From Pseudomonadota bacterium (lineage in GTDB: Bacteria > Pseudomonadota > Gammaproteobacteria > Burkholderiales > Burkholderiaceae_C): a stretch of 64,000 nt of DNA. Under the pieces are notes generated by a model that searched no databases, was not told where the DNA came from, and was given only the letters and a program-made list of their open reading frames with translations. The position numbers and the translations under genes are program-made. Positions 8,369 to 17,369 of the stretch are shown here, piece after piece (positions within the stretch are counted from its first letter, which is position 1; every line of letters starts with the position of its first letter). Where the stretch lies: positions 124,001 to 188,000 of the forward strand of contig JAIUPH010000011.1 of assembly GCA_020161065.1 (NCBI GenBank), read 5' to 3'.

Positions 8369-8382
8369 CGCGCGGCGGCCTT
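8355..8382 (-). terminator. Possible terminator after fliA
   Basis: AAGGCCGCC (8355-8363) pairs perfectly with GGCGGCCTT (8374-8382), leaving a 10-nt loop. In the minus direction it is followed by TTTGCATTTG, a weak U-tract. It begins 26 bp after the fliA stop and overlaps the first codons of the next ORF. Confidence 0.45.
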
Positions 8383-8407
8383 GGGGCCGATGATAGTCAG
8401 CCGCGGG

Positions 8408-9121
8408 CTACCACTCGCGCAGCCGCGTGCGCAGCCGTGCGATCGACTGGCTGTGCAGCTGGCAGACGCGGCTTTCGGTCACGCCGAGCACGGCGGCGAT
8501 CTCCTTGAGGTTCATGTCCTGCTCGTAGTACATGCTCATCACGAACTGCTCGCGCTCGGGCAGGTTCTTGATGGCCTCGACCAGGGCCTCGCGCATGCGC
8601 CGGTCCTGCAGCCGGCCCAGCGGGTTGGCGTCCTCGTCGGCGACGTGGCGGTCGAGGTAGTCCTCGTCGCCGTCGTCGCCGCTCATGTCTTCCAGGTAGA
8701 TGAGCTGGGTGCCGCGCACCTTGCCCAGCAGTTCCTGGTACTCCTTGAGCGACAGCGCCATTTCCTTGGCGATCTCGGCCTCGTGGGGCGCGCGGCCCAG
8801 CCGCTGTTCGAGCTTGTGCACGGCGGTCTCGATGGCGCGCTGCTGGCGGCGGTCGCCGCGGCTCATCCAGTCGCTGCCGCGCAGCTCGTCGAGCATGGCG
8901 CCGCGGATGCGCTGGGTGGCGAAGGTCTCGAACTGCACGCCCTGGTTGGCGTCGAAGCGCGACAGCGCGTCCGACAGGCCGATCATGCCGACCTGGATGA
9001 GGTCGTCCAGTTCGACGTTGGCCGGCAGCTTGGCGATCATCTGGTGGGCCAGGCGGCGGACCAGCGGGCTGTACTGCTTGAGCAGTGCGCCGGTATCGAG
9101 TTGTCCCTTGGCGGTGTACAT
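8408..9121 (-). CDS. fliA: Flagellar sigma factor FliA (sigma-28)
   Basis: FliA directs RNA polymerase to late flagellar, motor and chemotaxis promoters. The ATG at 9121 follows GGGAG and gives 237 residues. Region 2 reads LVRRLAHQMIAKLPANVELD, then FATQRIRGAMLDELRGSDW. Region 4 contains LPEREQFVMSMYYEQDMNLK and a helix-turn-helix IAAVLGVTESRVCQLHSQSI. It ends the flhBAFG-fliA run. Sigma-28-like sites before flgM, motA and cheY in this window are its likely local targets. Confidence 0.97.
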   Translation of the reverse strand: MYTAKGQLDTGALLKQYSPLVRRLAHQMIAKLPANVELDDLIQVGMIGLSDALSRFDANQGVQFETFATQRIRGAMLDELRGSDWMSRGDRRQQRAIETAVHKLEQRLGRAPHEAEIAKEMALSLKEYQELLGKVRGTQLIYLEDMSGDDGDEDYLDRHVADEDANPLGRLQDRRMREALVEAIKNLPEREQFVMSMYYEQDMNLKEIAAVLGVTESRVCQLHSQSIARLRTRLREW

Positions 9122-9146
9122 GGCGGTCGGCTCCCGTGGGCGGGGT

Positions 9147-9965
9147 CTAGAACGGTGAAGGCGCGGCGGCGCGCGCTGGCGGCGTCGAGCGTTGCGGGGT
9201 GGCGGGCAGGTGGGGCGCCGCTTCGTCCAGCGCCAGCTGCGCGGCCAGCAGCCGTTGCAGCGCGGGGTCTTGCGCGGCGGCGGGGTCGAACAGCGGATCC
9301 ACCGCCGCCCAGTCGTGCAGCACGGCGCCGAGGAAGCTGTCGGCACAGCTGGCCAGGCGCTCGGCGATGGCCGGCACGCGCGGGCGTTCCGGGTCGGCGG
9401 CAAGCACCAGGTCGAAGGTCATCAGGCCGCAGCGCTGCACCAGCAGCTTGGCGGCGGCATAAGCCTGCTTGATCGATTCCGGCCGGTCGGCGCCCACCAG
9501 CAGCGGGCGCAGCGGGCGGCGGCCGATGATGCGCGCCAGGTCGCTGGGGTCGGCGTGCAGCAGCATCAGGTCGTGGCCGGGCGCGGCGTCGAAGGCGGCG
9601 TCGATGAAGGCGGCGGCCGAGCCGTGGGTGTCCACGTGGGCCAGCGGCACGCCGCGCGCGGCCAGGTAGCTGAGGTGGTCGTCCAGCCGCTCGACGCCGG
9701 CGGCAAGGTCGAACAGCGCCGTCTCGTGCGGCGGCGGCGCGCTGCTGGCGGCGTCCACCACCAGCACGCGGCGGCCGTGCGCGGCCAGCGCGGCGCTCAG
9801 CGTCTCCAGCAGGGCCTGGCTGGCGGGCACGAAGGGGTTGGCGGCCACCGCCAGCAGGCGGCGGCGCGACGCGAACAGGCGACGCAGGCCGCTGGCCTGG
9901 TCGGCCGGTTGGCGCGCGGCGGCGGCAGCGAAGGCGGCGCGGCGCATGACGAAAGACTCGCCCAT
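9147..9965 (-). CDS. flhG: FlhG/FleN-like MinD-family protein lacking a Walker A motif
   Basis: In other bacteria FlhG is a MinD-type ATPase that sets flagellar number, working with FlhF. Position between flhF and fliA, the start QASGLRRLF, and the later LVVDA strand support the assignment. The Walker A loop (KGGVGKT) is absent. In its place is NPFVPASQALLETL (about residues 43-56) with no lysine, so ATP binding by the usual mode is unlikely. At 272 residues it is a little short, with an Ala/Pro-rich tail. It could be a degenerate FlhG with a purely structural role. Confidence 0.7.
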   Translation of the reverse strand: MGESFVMRRAAFAAAAARQPADQASGLRRLFASRRRLLAVAANPFVPASQALLETLSAALAAHGRRVLVVDAASSAPPPHETALFDLAAGVERLDDHLSYLAARGVPLAHVDTHGSAAAFIDAAFDAAPGHDLMLLHADPSDLARIIGRRPLRPLLVGADRPESIKQAYAAAKLLVQRCGLMTFDLVLAADPERPRVPAIAERLASCADSFLGAVLHDWAAVDPLFDPAAAQDPALQRLLAAQLALDEAAPHLPATPQRSTPPARAAAPSPF

Positions 9966-9968
9966 GGT

Positions 9969-11513
9969 TCAGGCCGCGTGCGCCAGGGCCGCGGCCGTGG
10001 CGGCGGGGTGGCCGGTGAACACCAGGCTCACGTCGTTGTTGTCGAGCTTCCAGGCGCTGGAGCCGCCGGCGCGCAGCGCGCGCTGCAGCAGCGCCTGGGC
10101 CGACAGGCGGTGCCAGTCCTCGGGCACGCGCTGGCCGTTGGCCACCGCCAGCACCTTGACCTTGTGGCGGATCAGCGCATCGAGCGCCGGCGCCAGCTTC
10201 ATGGCCTCGTCGATCTTCGACAGGATCACGCCGCGGCAGGTGTTGGCGCGGTAGGCGCCCAGCACGTCCTCGACGGTCTCGCCCTGGCTGGCGGCGTTGA
10301 CCACCAGCAGCCGGTTGACCGAGCGGTGGCTCAGCATGTCCAGCAGTTCCTTGGTGCGGGTGTCGCGCTGCGCCATGCCGGCGGTGTCGATCAGCACCAT
10401 CTTCTTGCCGGCCAGCAGTTCCAGCAGGTCGTCGAGCGAGGCGCGGTCGTGCGCGGTGTGCACCGGCACGCCGAGGATGCGGCCGTAGGCGCGCAGCTGT
10501 TCGTGCGCGGCAACGCGGTAGGCGTCCAGCGTGATCAGGCCCAGGTGGCCGGCGCCGTGCCGCGCGGCGAAGGCGGCGGCCAGCTTGGCGGTGCTGGTGG
10601 TCTTGCCGACGCCGGTGGGGCCGATCAGCGCGAACACGCCGCCCACGTCTTCCAGCGGGCTCTCGGCCTCGCCGGTGAGCAGGTTGCGCTGCAGCACGTT
10701 GCTGGCCCACTCGATCTCGTCGCCGTCGGCGGGCAGGCCGTCGACCAGCTTGCGCACCAGCACCGGCGAGAAGCCGCATTCGAGCAGGCGGTGCGACAGC
10801 AGCGCCTGGCGCGGCTGGCGCTGCAGCTTCTCGATGAAGGCCAGTTCGCCGAAACGTTGCTCGATCAGGCCGCGCACCGAGCGCAGCTCGCGCAGCATCT
10901 CGCCGTTCTCGGCCGGCGCGGCAGCAGGCATGGTGATCGGCGCGGCGCCGCGTTCCGGCGCGAAGCCCGCCAGCGCTTGCGCTGGCACGTGGGCGCGCTG
11001 CGGCGTCGAGCGCGGGCGCTGCAGTTCGTCGGCCAGCTCGGCGGCGATGTCGGGCTCGGGCAGCAGGCGGCGCGGCGCGGCGGGGGCGGCCGCGGCGGCC
11101 ATGGCGCTGACCGGCAGGGGCTGCGGCGCCGCCAGCGGCGCGGCGTCGCCCTGCCCCGCCATCTCGGAGCGGCGGCGCTTGAGCATGCGTTCGCGCACGT
11201 AGTCCTGGAACGACAGCGTGCTCATCGCCAGCTGCTCGACGTCTTGCTCCACCGGCCCGTCGGTGCGCGCGGCGGCGTGGCGCGCAGCGTGGGCGGCATG
11301 GGCGGCCGGCGCGGCGGGCGTGGCGGGCGTGGCACTCACGGTCGGCGCGTTGTACTTTTCCAGGTGCTGCAGGCTTTCGGGGGCCATCGCCAGCACCTCC
11401 ACGCCTTCGGGGCAGGGCCGGGTGGACATCACCACGGCGTCCTCGCCGAAGGTCTGGCGCACCAGGGCCAGGGCCTCGCGCGAGGTGCGGGCGGTGAAGC
11501 GCTTCAAGTTCAT
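9969..11513 (-). CDS. flhF: Flagellar SRP-like GTPase FlhF
   Basis: FlhF is an SRP-family GTPase that places the flagellum, usually at a pole. The 514-residue protein has an N-terminal basic/Ala-Pro-rich B domain starting MNLKRFTARTSREALALVRQ. The NG domain (about residues 210-500) has G1 GPTGVGKTTSTAKLAA, G3 LIDTAGMAQRD and G4-like ILSKIDEAMK. Its ATG overlaps the flhA stop (ATGA). Together with flhG this hints at polar flagellation, which is inference. Confidence 0.96.
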   Translation of the reverse strand: MNLKRFTARTSREALALVRQTFGEDAVVMSTRPCPEGVEVLAMAPESLQHLEKYNAPTVSATPATPAAPAAHAAHAARHAAARTDGPVEQDVEQLAMSTLSFQDYVRERMLKRRRSEMAGQGDAAPLAAPQPLPVSAMAAAAAPAAPRRLLPEPDIAAELADELQRPRSTPQRAHVPAQALAGFAPERGAAPITMPAAAPAENGEMLRELRSVRGLIEQRFGELAFIEKLQRQPRQALLSHRLLECGFSPVLVRKLVDGLPADGDEIEWASNVLQRNLLTGEAESPLEDVGGVFALIGPTGVGKTTSTAKLAAAFAARHGAGHLGLITLDAYRVAAHEQLRAYGRILGVPVHTAHDRASLDDLLELLAGKKMVLIDTAGMAQRDTRTKELLDMLSHRSVNRLLVVNAASQGETVEDVLGAYRANTCRGVILSKIDEAMKLAPALDALIRHKVKVLAVANGQRVPEDWHRLSAQALLQRALRAGGSSAWKLDNNDVSLVFTGHPAATAAALAHAA

Positions 11514-13612
11514 GCCAGGCCTCCGATGACGGATCCGATGCGGATGGAATGGGTCTCAGGAATCTCGCTGTGCGACAGCACCTTCAGCCGCGGCGCGGCG
11601 CGGCGCAGCAGCCGGGCCACCGGCACGCGCAGCACGTCGGGCACCAGCAGGCAGGCCGGCAGGCCGAGGTTTTCCTGCTTCTGCGCGGTCTCGGCGGCGC
11701 TCTTGGTCAGCGTGTCGGCGACGCCGGGGTCCAGCGCCGCGCCGTGCGGCGAGGTCAGCGCCTGCGCCACCAGGCGCTCCAGCTCGGGCTCCAGCGCAAT
11801 CACGTCGAGCTCCTTCACCGGGCCGTAGATCTGCTGCACGATCACCGGCGCCAGGCGCACGCGGATGCGGCTGGCCAGTTCGCCGGCGTCGCTGACGGTG
11901 GCGGCGTGCTCGGCCAGGCACTCGACGATCGAGCGCATGTCGCGGATGTGCACGCCTTCTTCCAGCAGCAGCTGCAGGACCTTCTGCAGGGTGGAGATTC
12001 CGACCATCTTGGGGACCACGTCTTCGATCAGTTTGGGTGCGAGCTTGGTGACGTGCTCCACCAGGGCCTGGGTCTCGGTGCGACCCAGCAACTTGGCAGC
12101 GTTCACCTGCATCAAGTGTGAAAGATGGGTGGCCACCACGGTGCCGCAATCAACGACCGTAAACCCATGCATTTGGGCCTGCTCCTTGTGGCGCTCGTCG
12201 ATCCAGACGGCGGGCAGGCCGAAGGCCGGATCGACCGTCTTGGCGCCCGGCAGCTGGATGGTGGCGCCGCCCGGATTGATGGCCAGGAACTGCCCCGGGA
12301 AGGCCTCGCCCTCGCCCACCACGGCGCCGCGCAGCGTGACGCGGTAGATGCTGGGCTTGAGGTCGAGGTTGTCGCGGATGTGCACCGGCGGCGGCAGGAA
12401 GCCGACCTCCTGGGCGAACTTCTTGCGCACGCCCTTGATGCGGCCCAGCAGGTCGCCGTTGGCGCCGACGCGCGCCTTGTCGACCAGCGCGATCAGCCGG
12501 TAGCCGACCTCCAGCCCCAGCACGTCCACCGGCGCCAGGTCGTCCCAGCTCGCCTCGGCGTTGGCCACCGGCGCCTCGCCGGGCACCGGCGGCTCGGCGG
12601 CGCGGGCGGCCGCCTGCTTGGCGCGGCGCGTCATCAGCCAGGCCAGCCAGCCCAAGGCGCCGCCGACGATCCAGAACACCAGGTGCGGCATGCCCGGCAC
12701 CAGGCCGAGGCCGAAGACGATGCCGGCGGCGATGGCCAGCGAGCGCGGCGAGGCGAACACCTGGCCGCGGATCTGGCTGCCGATGTCCTCGTCCTTGCCG
12801 ACGCGCGAGACCACCATCGCGCTGGCCACCGAGATCAGCAGCGAGGGGATCTGCGCCACCAGCGCGTCGCCGATGGCCAGCGTGACGTAGCTGCGCGCCG
12901 CCTCGGCGGCGCTCAGGCCGTGGCCGACCATGCCGATCACGAAGCCGCCGACCATCGAGATGAAGAGGATCAGCAGCCCCGCCATCGCGTCGCCGCGCAC
13001 GAACTTGCTGGCGCCGTCCATGCTGCCGAAGAAGTCGGCCTCCATGCCCACCTCGGCGCGGCGCTTCTTGGCCTCGGCCTCGTCGATCAGGCCGGCGTTG
13101 AGGTCGGCGTCGATCGCCATCTGCTTGCCGGGCATGGCGTCGAGGGTGAAGCGCGCGCCGACCTCGGCGATGCGCTCGGCGCCCTTGGTGACGACGACGA
13201 AGTTGATGACGACGAGGATCGCGAAGACGATCAGGCCGACCGCGAAGTTGTCGCCGATCAGCACGTGGCCGAAGCTCTCGATCACGCGGCCGGCGGCGCC
13301 GGGGCCGTTGTGGCCGTCCATCAGCACCACGCGGGTGGAGGCGACGTTGAGCGACAAGCGCATCAGCGTGGTCACCAGCAGCACGGTGGGCAGCGCCGCG
13401 AAGTCCAGCGGCTTGACCATCTGCGACGAGACCATCATCACCATCAGCGCGATGGCGATGTTCAGCGTGAACAGCAGGTCCAGCGCGAAGGGCGGCAGCG
13501 GCAGCACCATCATCGCCAGCATCAGCACGACGAAGGCGGGCATCGTCAGCGCCTTGGCGCCGGCGGCGTGCGGGCCCAGCAGGGCCTGCAGGCGGATCAT
13601 CTGGTCCTTCAT
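11510..13612 (-). CDS. flhA: Flagellar export gate protein FlhA
   Basis: FlhA forms the nonameric export gate of the flagellar type III apparatus. The 700-residue protein has about eight membrane spans in its first 330 residues. The FHIPEP-type motif is visible (ATRVVLMDGHNGPGAAGRVI; KGAERIAEVGARFTLDAMPG; KQMAIDADLNAGLIDEAEAK). A cytosolic domain follows, including DCGTVVATHLSHLMQVNAAK. The length is standard. It overlaps flhB and flhF by 4 bp on either side. Confidence 0.97.
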   Translation of the reverse strand: MKDQMIRLQALLGPHAAGAKALTMPAFVVLMLAMMVLPLPPFALDLLFTLNIAIALMVMMVSSQMVKPLDFAALPTVLLVTTLMRLSLNVASTRVVLMDGHNGPGAAGRVIESFGHVLIGDNFAVGLIVFAILVVINFVVVTKGAERIAEVGARFTLDAMPGKQMAIDADLNAGLIDEAEAKKRRAEVGMEADFFGSMDGASKFVRGDAMAGLLILFISMVGGFVIGMVGHGLSAAEAARSYVTLAIGDALVAQIPSLLISVASAMVVSRVGKDEDIGSQIRGQVFASPRSLAIAAGIVFGLGLVPGMPHLVFWIVGGALGWLAWLMTRRAKQAAARAAEPPVPGEAPVANAEASWDDLAPVDVLGLEVGYRLIALVDKARVGANGDLLGRIKGVRKKFAQEVGFLPPPVHIRDNLDLKPSIYRVTLRGAVVGEGEAFPGQFLAINPGGATIQLPGAKTVDPAFGLPAVWIDERHKEQAQMHGFTVVDCGTVVATHLSHLMQVNAAKLLGRTETQALVEHVTKLAPKLIEDVVPKMVGISTLQKVLQLLLEEGVHIRDMRSIVECLAEHAATVSDAGELASRIRVRLAPVIVQQIYGPVKELDVIALEPELERLVAQALTSPHGAALDPGVADTLTKSAAETAQKQENLGLPACLLVPDVLRVPVARLLRRAAPRLKVLSHSEIPETHSIRIGSVIGGLA

Positions 13613-14790
13613 GCTTCAGGCGTCCTCTTGCGCCGGCGCGCGGCGGCGGCCGGGCGTTGCGGGGCGTTTTGCGGGTCCAGCTCGGGCGGCACGGCGGGCG
13701 TCGGCGCGCTCAGCGCCGCGGCCGCCGCCGGCGTGGCGGCGCGGCGCAGCTGGTAGACCCAGGCCAGCACCTGCGCCACGGCGCCGAACAGCACGGCCGG
13801 AATCTCCTGGTCGATCTCGGCGTGCGCGTACAGCGCGCGCGCCAGCGGCGGCGCCTGCAGCACCGGCACCTGGTGCTCGGCGGCGAGGTCGCGGATGCGC
13901 AGCGCCAGCAGGTCGCTGCCCTTGGCGACGACGCGCGGCGCGGCCATCGTCGCCTCGTCGTACTTCAGCGCCACCGCGTAGTGGGTGGGGTTCATCACCA
14001 CGAGGTCGGCCTCGGGCACCGCGGCCAGCATGCGGCGGCGCGCCATCTGGCGCATGCGCGCCTTCATCTTGCCCTTGACCTCGGCGTTGCCCTCCTGCTC
14101 CTTGAACTCCTGCTTGACCTCGTCGAAGCTCATCTTCAACTGGTTGGCCAGCCGCCAGCGCTGCAGCGGCACGTCGACCAGCGCGAAGGCGCCCAGCGCC
14201 AGCACCAGCAGCATCACGCCGCCGCGCAGCAGCTCGGCCGAGCTGGCCAGCGCGGTGGCCAGCGGCTGGCCGCTGAGCGCGATGAACTCGCCCAGGTGCT
14301 GCTTGAGGTAGAGGCCGCCCACGGTCAGCAGCACGGCGGCCAGCAGGCAGGCCTTGAGCGTTTCCACCAACTGGTGGCGCGACAGCAGCCGCGGCAGCCC
14401 GGCCAGCGGGTTGAGCTTGTCGAACTTCGGCGCCAGCGGCTTGAGCGTGAAGTTCCAGCCGCCCGACAGCAGGCTGGCGGCCACCGCGGCCAGCGCCATC
14501 GCGATGCCCAGCGGCAGCACCATCAGCAGCATCTGCAGCACCTGGTCGAGCGCCTGGCGCGTCATCGCGTCGGAGGCGGCCAGCGTCTGCGCGTCGAAGC
14601 GCAGGCCGCGCGCCAGCATGCCGCGCAGGCGCTCGACGGCCGCCGGCGCCAGCGCCGCCAGCAGCAGCGTGCCGGCGCCGATCAGCGCCAGGTGGCCGAG
14701 GTCGCGCGAACGCGGCACCTGGCCGTCGCGGCGGGCTTTGAAGATCTTCCGCGCGGAGGCGGGCAGGTTGCGATTCTGGGCGTCGGCCAT
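13609..14790 (-). CDS. flhB: Flagellar export switch protein FlhB
   Basis: FlhB is the substrate-specificity switch of the flagellar export gate. Four membrane spans occupy about residues 30-210. The autocleavage motif NPTHY is present (VVMNPTHYAVALKYDEATMA), with the C-terminal FlhB domain following. The N-terminus is unusual: NRNLPASARKIFKARRDGQV replaces the common acidic/Thr-rich start, though the basic GQVPRSRDL element is kept. A basic, Ala/Pro-rich tail (RRRKRTPEA) extends it to 393 residues. Confidence 0.96.
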   Translation of the reverse strand: MADAQNRNLPASARKIFKARRDGQVPRSRDLGHLALIGAGTLLLAALAPAAVERLRGMLARGLRFDAQTLAASDAMTRQALDQVLQMLLMVLPLGIAMALAAVAASLLSGGWNFTLKPLAPKFDKLNPLAGLPRLLSRHQLVETLKACLLAAVLLTVGGLYLKQHLGEFIALSGQPLATALASSAELLRGGVMLLVLALGAFALVDVPLQRWRLANQLKMSFDEVKQEFKEQEGNAEVKGKMKARMRQMARRRMLAAVPEADLVVMNPTHYAVALKYDEATMAAPRVVAKGSDLLALRIRDLAAEHQVPVLQAPPLARALYAHAEIDQEIPAVLFGAVAQVLAWVYQLRRAATPAAAAALSAPTPAVPPELDPQNAPQRPAAAARRRKRTPEA

Positions 14791-14881
14791 GGCAGGTCGT
14801 GGCTCCAGGAGGGAGCCCCGTCATGGTGCCGTGGCGGCGGCGGCACTTGAGGCCGATAAGACGGGCTTTCCCGGCCCGATT

Positions 14882-16474
14882 TCAGGCCGTGGCGCTGAAG
14901 CCCGGGGCACCGGCGCCGGCGTACAGCGCCGCGCCGGTGGCCTTGAGTGCGCTGCCGTTCCAGTAGCGCACCGATTCGATGCCGCTCATCGTCAGCGAGG
15001 CCAGCGTGGTGACGGCGCCGGTCTTCTTGTCGCGCTTGGTCAGGGTGGCGCTGCTGCCGTCGCCGGCCACGCTCCAGGTGGCGCCGGACACCTTCTTCAG
15101 CAACAGCGTGTCGTTGCCGCTGCCGCCCACGGCCTGCAGGTTGCCGCCGGTCCAGTACAGGCTGTCGTCGCCGGCGCCGCCGTCGAGCGCGCCGCCCAGC
15201 GGGTTGGCGACGAAGCTGTCGCTGCCGCTGCCGCCCACCGCGCGCGTGAACTGGCTGCCGGCGGCGATGGTGAGGTTGTTCTGGCCGGTGTAGGTGGGCT
15301 TGCCGATCAGCGACGTGATCGTCTTGCCGCCGGACTTGAGCTTGGCGTACTCGGCCTTGCTGAACGGCATGTCGGAATAGGGGTCGACGACGCCGATCGA
15401 ACTGCGCTTGCCGGCGCGCAGGTCGACCACGTTGCGCCCGCTCTGGTTGGACAAATCGATCTCGCTGCCGGCGTTGGGGTTCCACACGGTGGCCGACATC
15501 GCCTGGTCGGACGCCCACGAGTAGGACTGCGCGCCGGCCGTCGTCGCGGCGCCGTACAAGTACTGCAGCGCCTGGATGTCGTAGGCCTGGTAGCTGCCGG
15601 CGTTGACCTGCGTCTTGCTGAAGGCGCCGCCCTCGTATTCGATGCGCGTCATGTCCTTGGCATCGTGGTAGGACATGATGGTGTTGCCGCGGTTGTCGGC
15701 GCTGCCGCTGAGGTAGGGCCCCGCCGTGCCGCCGCCGCCGGCGTTGTAGTTGCCCGGGTGCTTGAGGCCCAGCGCGTGCCCGGTCTCGTGCAGCAGCACC
15801 TGCCAGGAATAGCTGCCCTCGTCCCAGTCGTCGTGGAAGCCGGCCTGGTTGTTGGCCAGGAAGACCTGCGAGCCCTCGTTGGGATAGCGCGCGTAGCCGG
15901 CGCTGCTGGCCTGGGCGTTGCTGCCGTACTGGATGTCGCCGCCGCCGCTGACTTCGGTGAAGCTCACGTCGATCAGCGTCGACAGGTACTGGAAGGTGTC
16001 GCGCACGCGCTCGCGCTGGTCGCCGTCGAGCGCCTGGAAGCCGTTGGCGTCGCTGCCGCTCAGGCCGGCGGCGTTTTCGATGAAGCTGTAGGTCAGCGTC
16101 TTCTTGGCCGTCGCCGAAGGCTGCGCGCCGCTGGCGCCGGCGTCGTGGAACCAGCGGTTGCCGCCGGCCAGCAAGGCGTCGGTGGTGATGCGGCCGCTTT
16201 TCTTGATGCTGTCGGTGTAGTCGACCGTGGCCGCCGCGGCAGCCGTGCGGGCCGACGCCGGCGCGCTGCTGACGCCGCTGGCCGCGGCCACGCGCGCGCC
16301 TTCGGCCAGGCCGGCGGCCTGGCACTGCAGACAGTTGCAGACCACGCGCGTGGTCGGCGCACCCAAGGTGTAGCTCGTCACCGTGGCCAGTGGCGAGCCG
16401 TGCTTGCGCGAGGCGCCGACCTTGGCCGCAGAGTCCAATTCGACGGGGCCCAGCGCTCCCAATGTGATTTGCAT
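14882..16474 (-). CDS. Serralysin-like (M10B) zinc metalloprotease with RTX-type repeats
   Basis: This is a probable secreted metalloendopeptidase. The zinc site is HETGHALGLKH (H229, H233 and H239, with E230 as catalytic base), followed by the Met-turn NTIMSYHDA (M267). Near residues 400-450 there are three RTX-like units (GGSGSDSF, GGAGDDSLY, GGSGNDTLL), which normally bind Ca2+ and accompany type I secretion. No Sec signal is seen, consistent with that route, but no ABC/HlyD/TolC genes are in the window. The ATG at 16474 follows GGAGG and gives 530 residues. Its place between cheZ and flhB is unusual and suggests insertion into the motility cluster. Confidence 0.88.
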   Translation of the reverse strand: MQITLGALGPVELDSAAKVGASRKHGSPLATVTSYTLGAPTTRVVCNCLQCQAAGLAEGARVAAASGVSSAPASARTAAAAATVDYTDSIKKSGRITTDALLAGGNRWFHDAGASGAQPSATAKKTLTYSFIENAAGLSGSDANGFQALDGDQRERVRDTFQYLSTLIDVSFTEVSGGGDIQYGSNAQASSAGYARYPNEGSQVFLANNQAGFHDDWDEGSYSWQVLLHETGHALGLKHPGNYNAGGGGTAGPYLSGSADNRGNTIMSYHDAKDMTRIEYEGGAFSKTQVNAGSYQAYDIQALQYLYGAATTAGAQSYSWASDQAMSATVWNPNAGSEIDLSNQSGRNVVDLRAGKRSSIGVVDPYSDMPFSKAEYAKLKSGGKTITSLIGKPTYTGQNNLTIAAGSQFTRAVGGSGSDSFVANPLGGALDGGAGDDSLYWTGGNLQAVGGSGNDTLLLKKVSGATWSVAGDGSSATLTKRDKKTGAVTTLASLTMSGIESVRYWNGSALKATGAALYAGAGAPGFSATA

Positions 16475-16602
16475 GACCTGCCTCCAAAGCCGGCGTGTCG
16501 TTCGCCGGAACAACGGCCGTTTCGGCCCGCAATTGAGGGCATCAAATGCGGACGGACGAAGGCCTTGTGAAGTCGGTCACGAAAATCGGGATTCCAGAAG
16601 AC

Positions 16603-16626
16603 GACGAGAGCCCGCGGGCTCTCGTC
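16603..16626 (-). terminator. Perfect 24-bp palindrome downstream of cheZ
   Basis: The 12-bp half GACGAGAGCCCG is followed at once by its exact complement. It starts 37 bp after the cheZ stop. In the minus direction it is followed by GTCTTCTGG, a weak U-tract. It may end the motAB-cheYZ transcript before the protease gene, or stabilise the mRNA 3' end. Confidence 0.5.
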
Positions 16627-16662
16627 TCGTGCGCGCGCCGGGCGGCGCGGCGGCCGGGCGGA

Positions 16663-17343
16663 TCAGAAGCCCAGGCTGGCCAGCAGGTCGTCGACCTCGC
16701 CCTGGTTGGCCACCACGTCGGTGCGGCCTTCGGGGTTGACCACGGGGCCGTTGAGCACGTTGGGGTCGACCTTCTCGCGGTGCTCGGGCGGCACCACCTG
16801 CACCAGCAGCTTGACGAGGCTGTCTTCCAGCTCGTTGGCCAGCTTGACGACCTTGGCGACGACCTGGCCGGTGAGGTCGTGGAAGTCCTGCGCCAGCATG
16901 ATGTCGGTCAGGTGCTGGTCGACGCTGGCCGAGCGCGCCTCGACCTCGGCGACGAAGTTGAACACCGCGCCCGAGGCGACGGCGCGCACCGGGTCGGCGC
17001 CCAGCTTGGCGGCCAGCTCGCGCGTGTGGTCGGAAATGCAGCGCTGCTCGGCCTTGGCGCGGTCGACCGAGGTCAGCACCTTGTCGGCGGCGGTCGCGGT
17101 CTTCTCGGCGATGTAGGCCAGGCGGCTGCGCGCGTCGGGCAGGCCGTCGGCGGCCACCTGCAGTTGCGGCATCACGCCCAGCTGCTGCAGCGTGTCGTGC
17201 AGCAGCCGCGTCAGGGCGCCCAGTTGCAGGTAGACGTCCTCCGACGTGGCCGACTGGCCCACCGGCAGCGACAAGGGCGCCGGCACGGGCACCGACGAGG
17301 GTTCGGCCCGTTGCAGCAGGGTCTGTGCGCTTTCCATCTTCAT
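16663..17343 (-). CDS. cheZ: CheY-phosphate phosphatase CheZ
   Basis: CheZ dephosphorylates CheY-P at the pole or motor. The active segment DIMLAQDFHDLTGQVVAKVV (about residues 140-160) contains the catalytic Gln-Asp pair of the family. The C-terminal CheY-tethering peptide QGEVDDLLASLGF is intact. The rest is a long helical hairpin, and 226 residues is normal. It lies 26 bp after cheY. No cheA, cheW, cheR or cheB is in the window. Confidence 0.95.
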   Translation of the reverse strand: MKMESAQTLLQRAEPSSVPVPAPLSLPVGQSATSEDVYLQLGALTRLLHDTLQQLGVMPQLQVAADGLPDARSRLAYIAEKTATAADKVLTSVDRAKAEQRCISDHTRELAAKLGADPVRAVASGAVFNFVAEVEARSASVDQHLTDIMLAQDFHDLTGQVVAKVVKLANELEDSLVKLLVQVVPPEHREKVDPNVLNGPVVNPEGRTDVVANQGEVDDLLASLGF

Positions 17344-17369
17344 GCGGCTCTCCTGTTGGCTGCGGCGCG

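Noticed and set aside
14851-14858. GCCGATAA on the plus strand upstream of the flhB start
   Set aside because: No TAAAG-like -35 lies 11 bp upstream, and a plus-strand transcript would run antisense to flhB.
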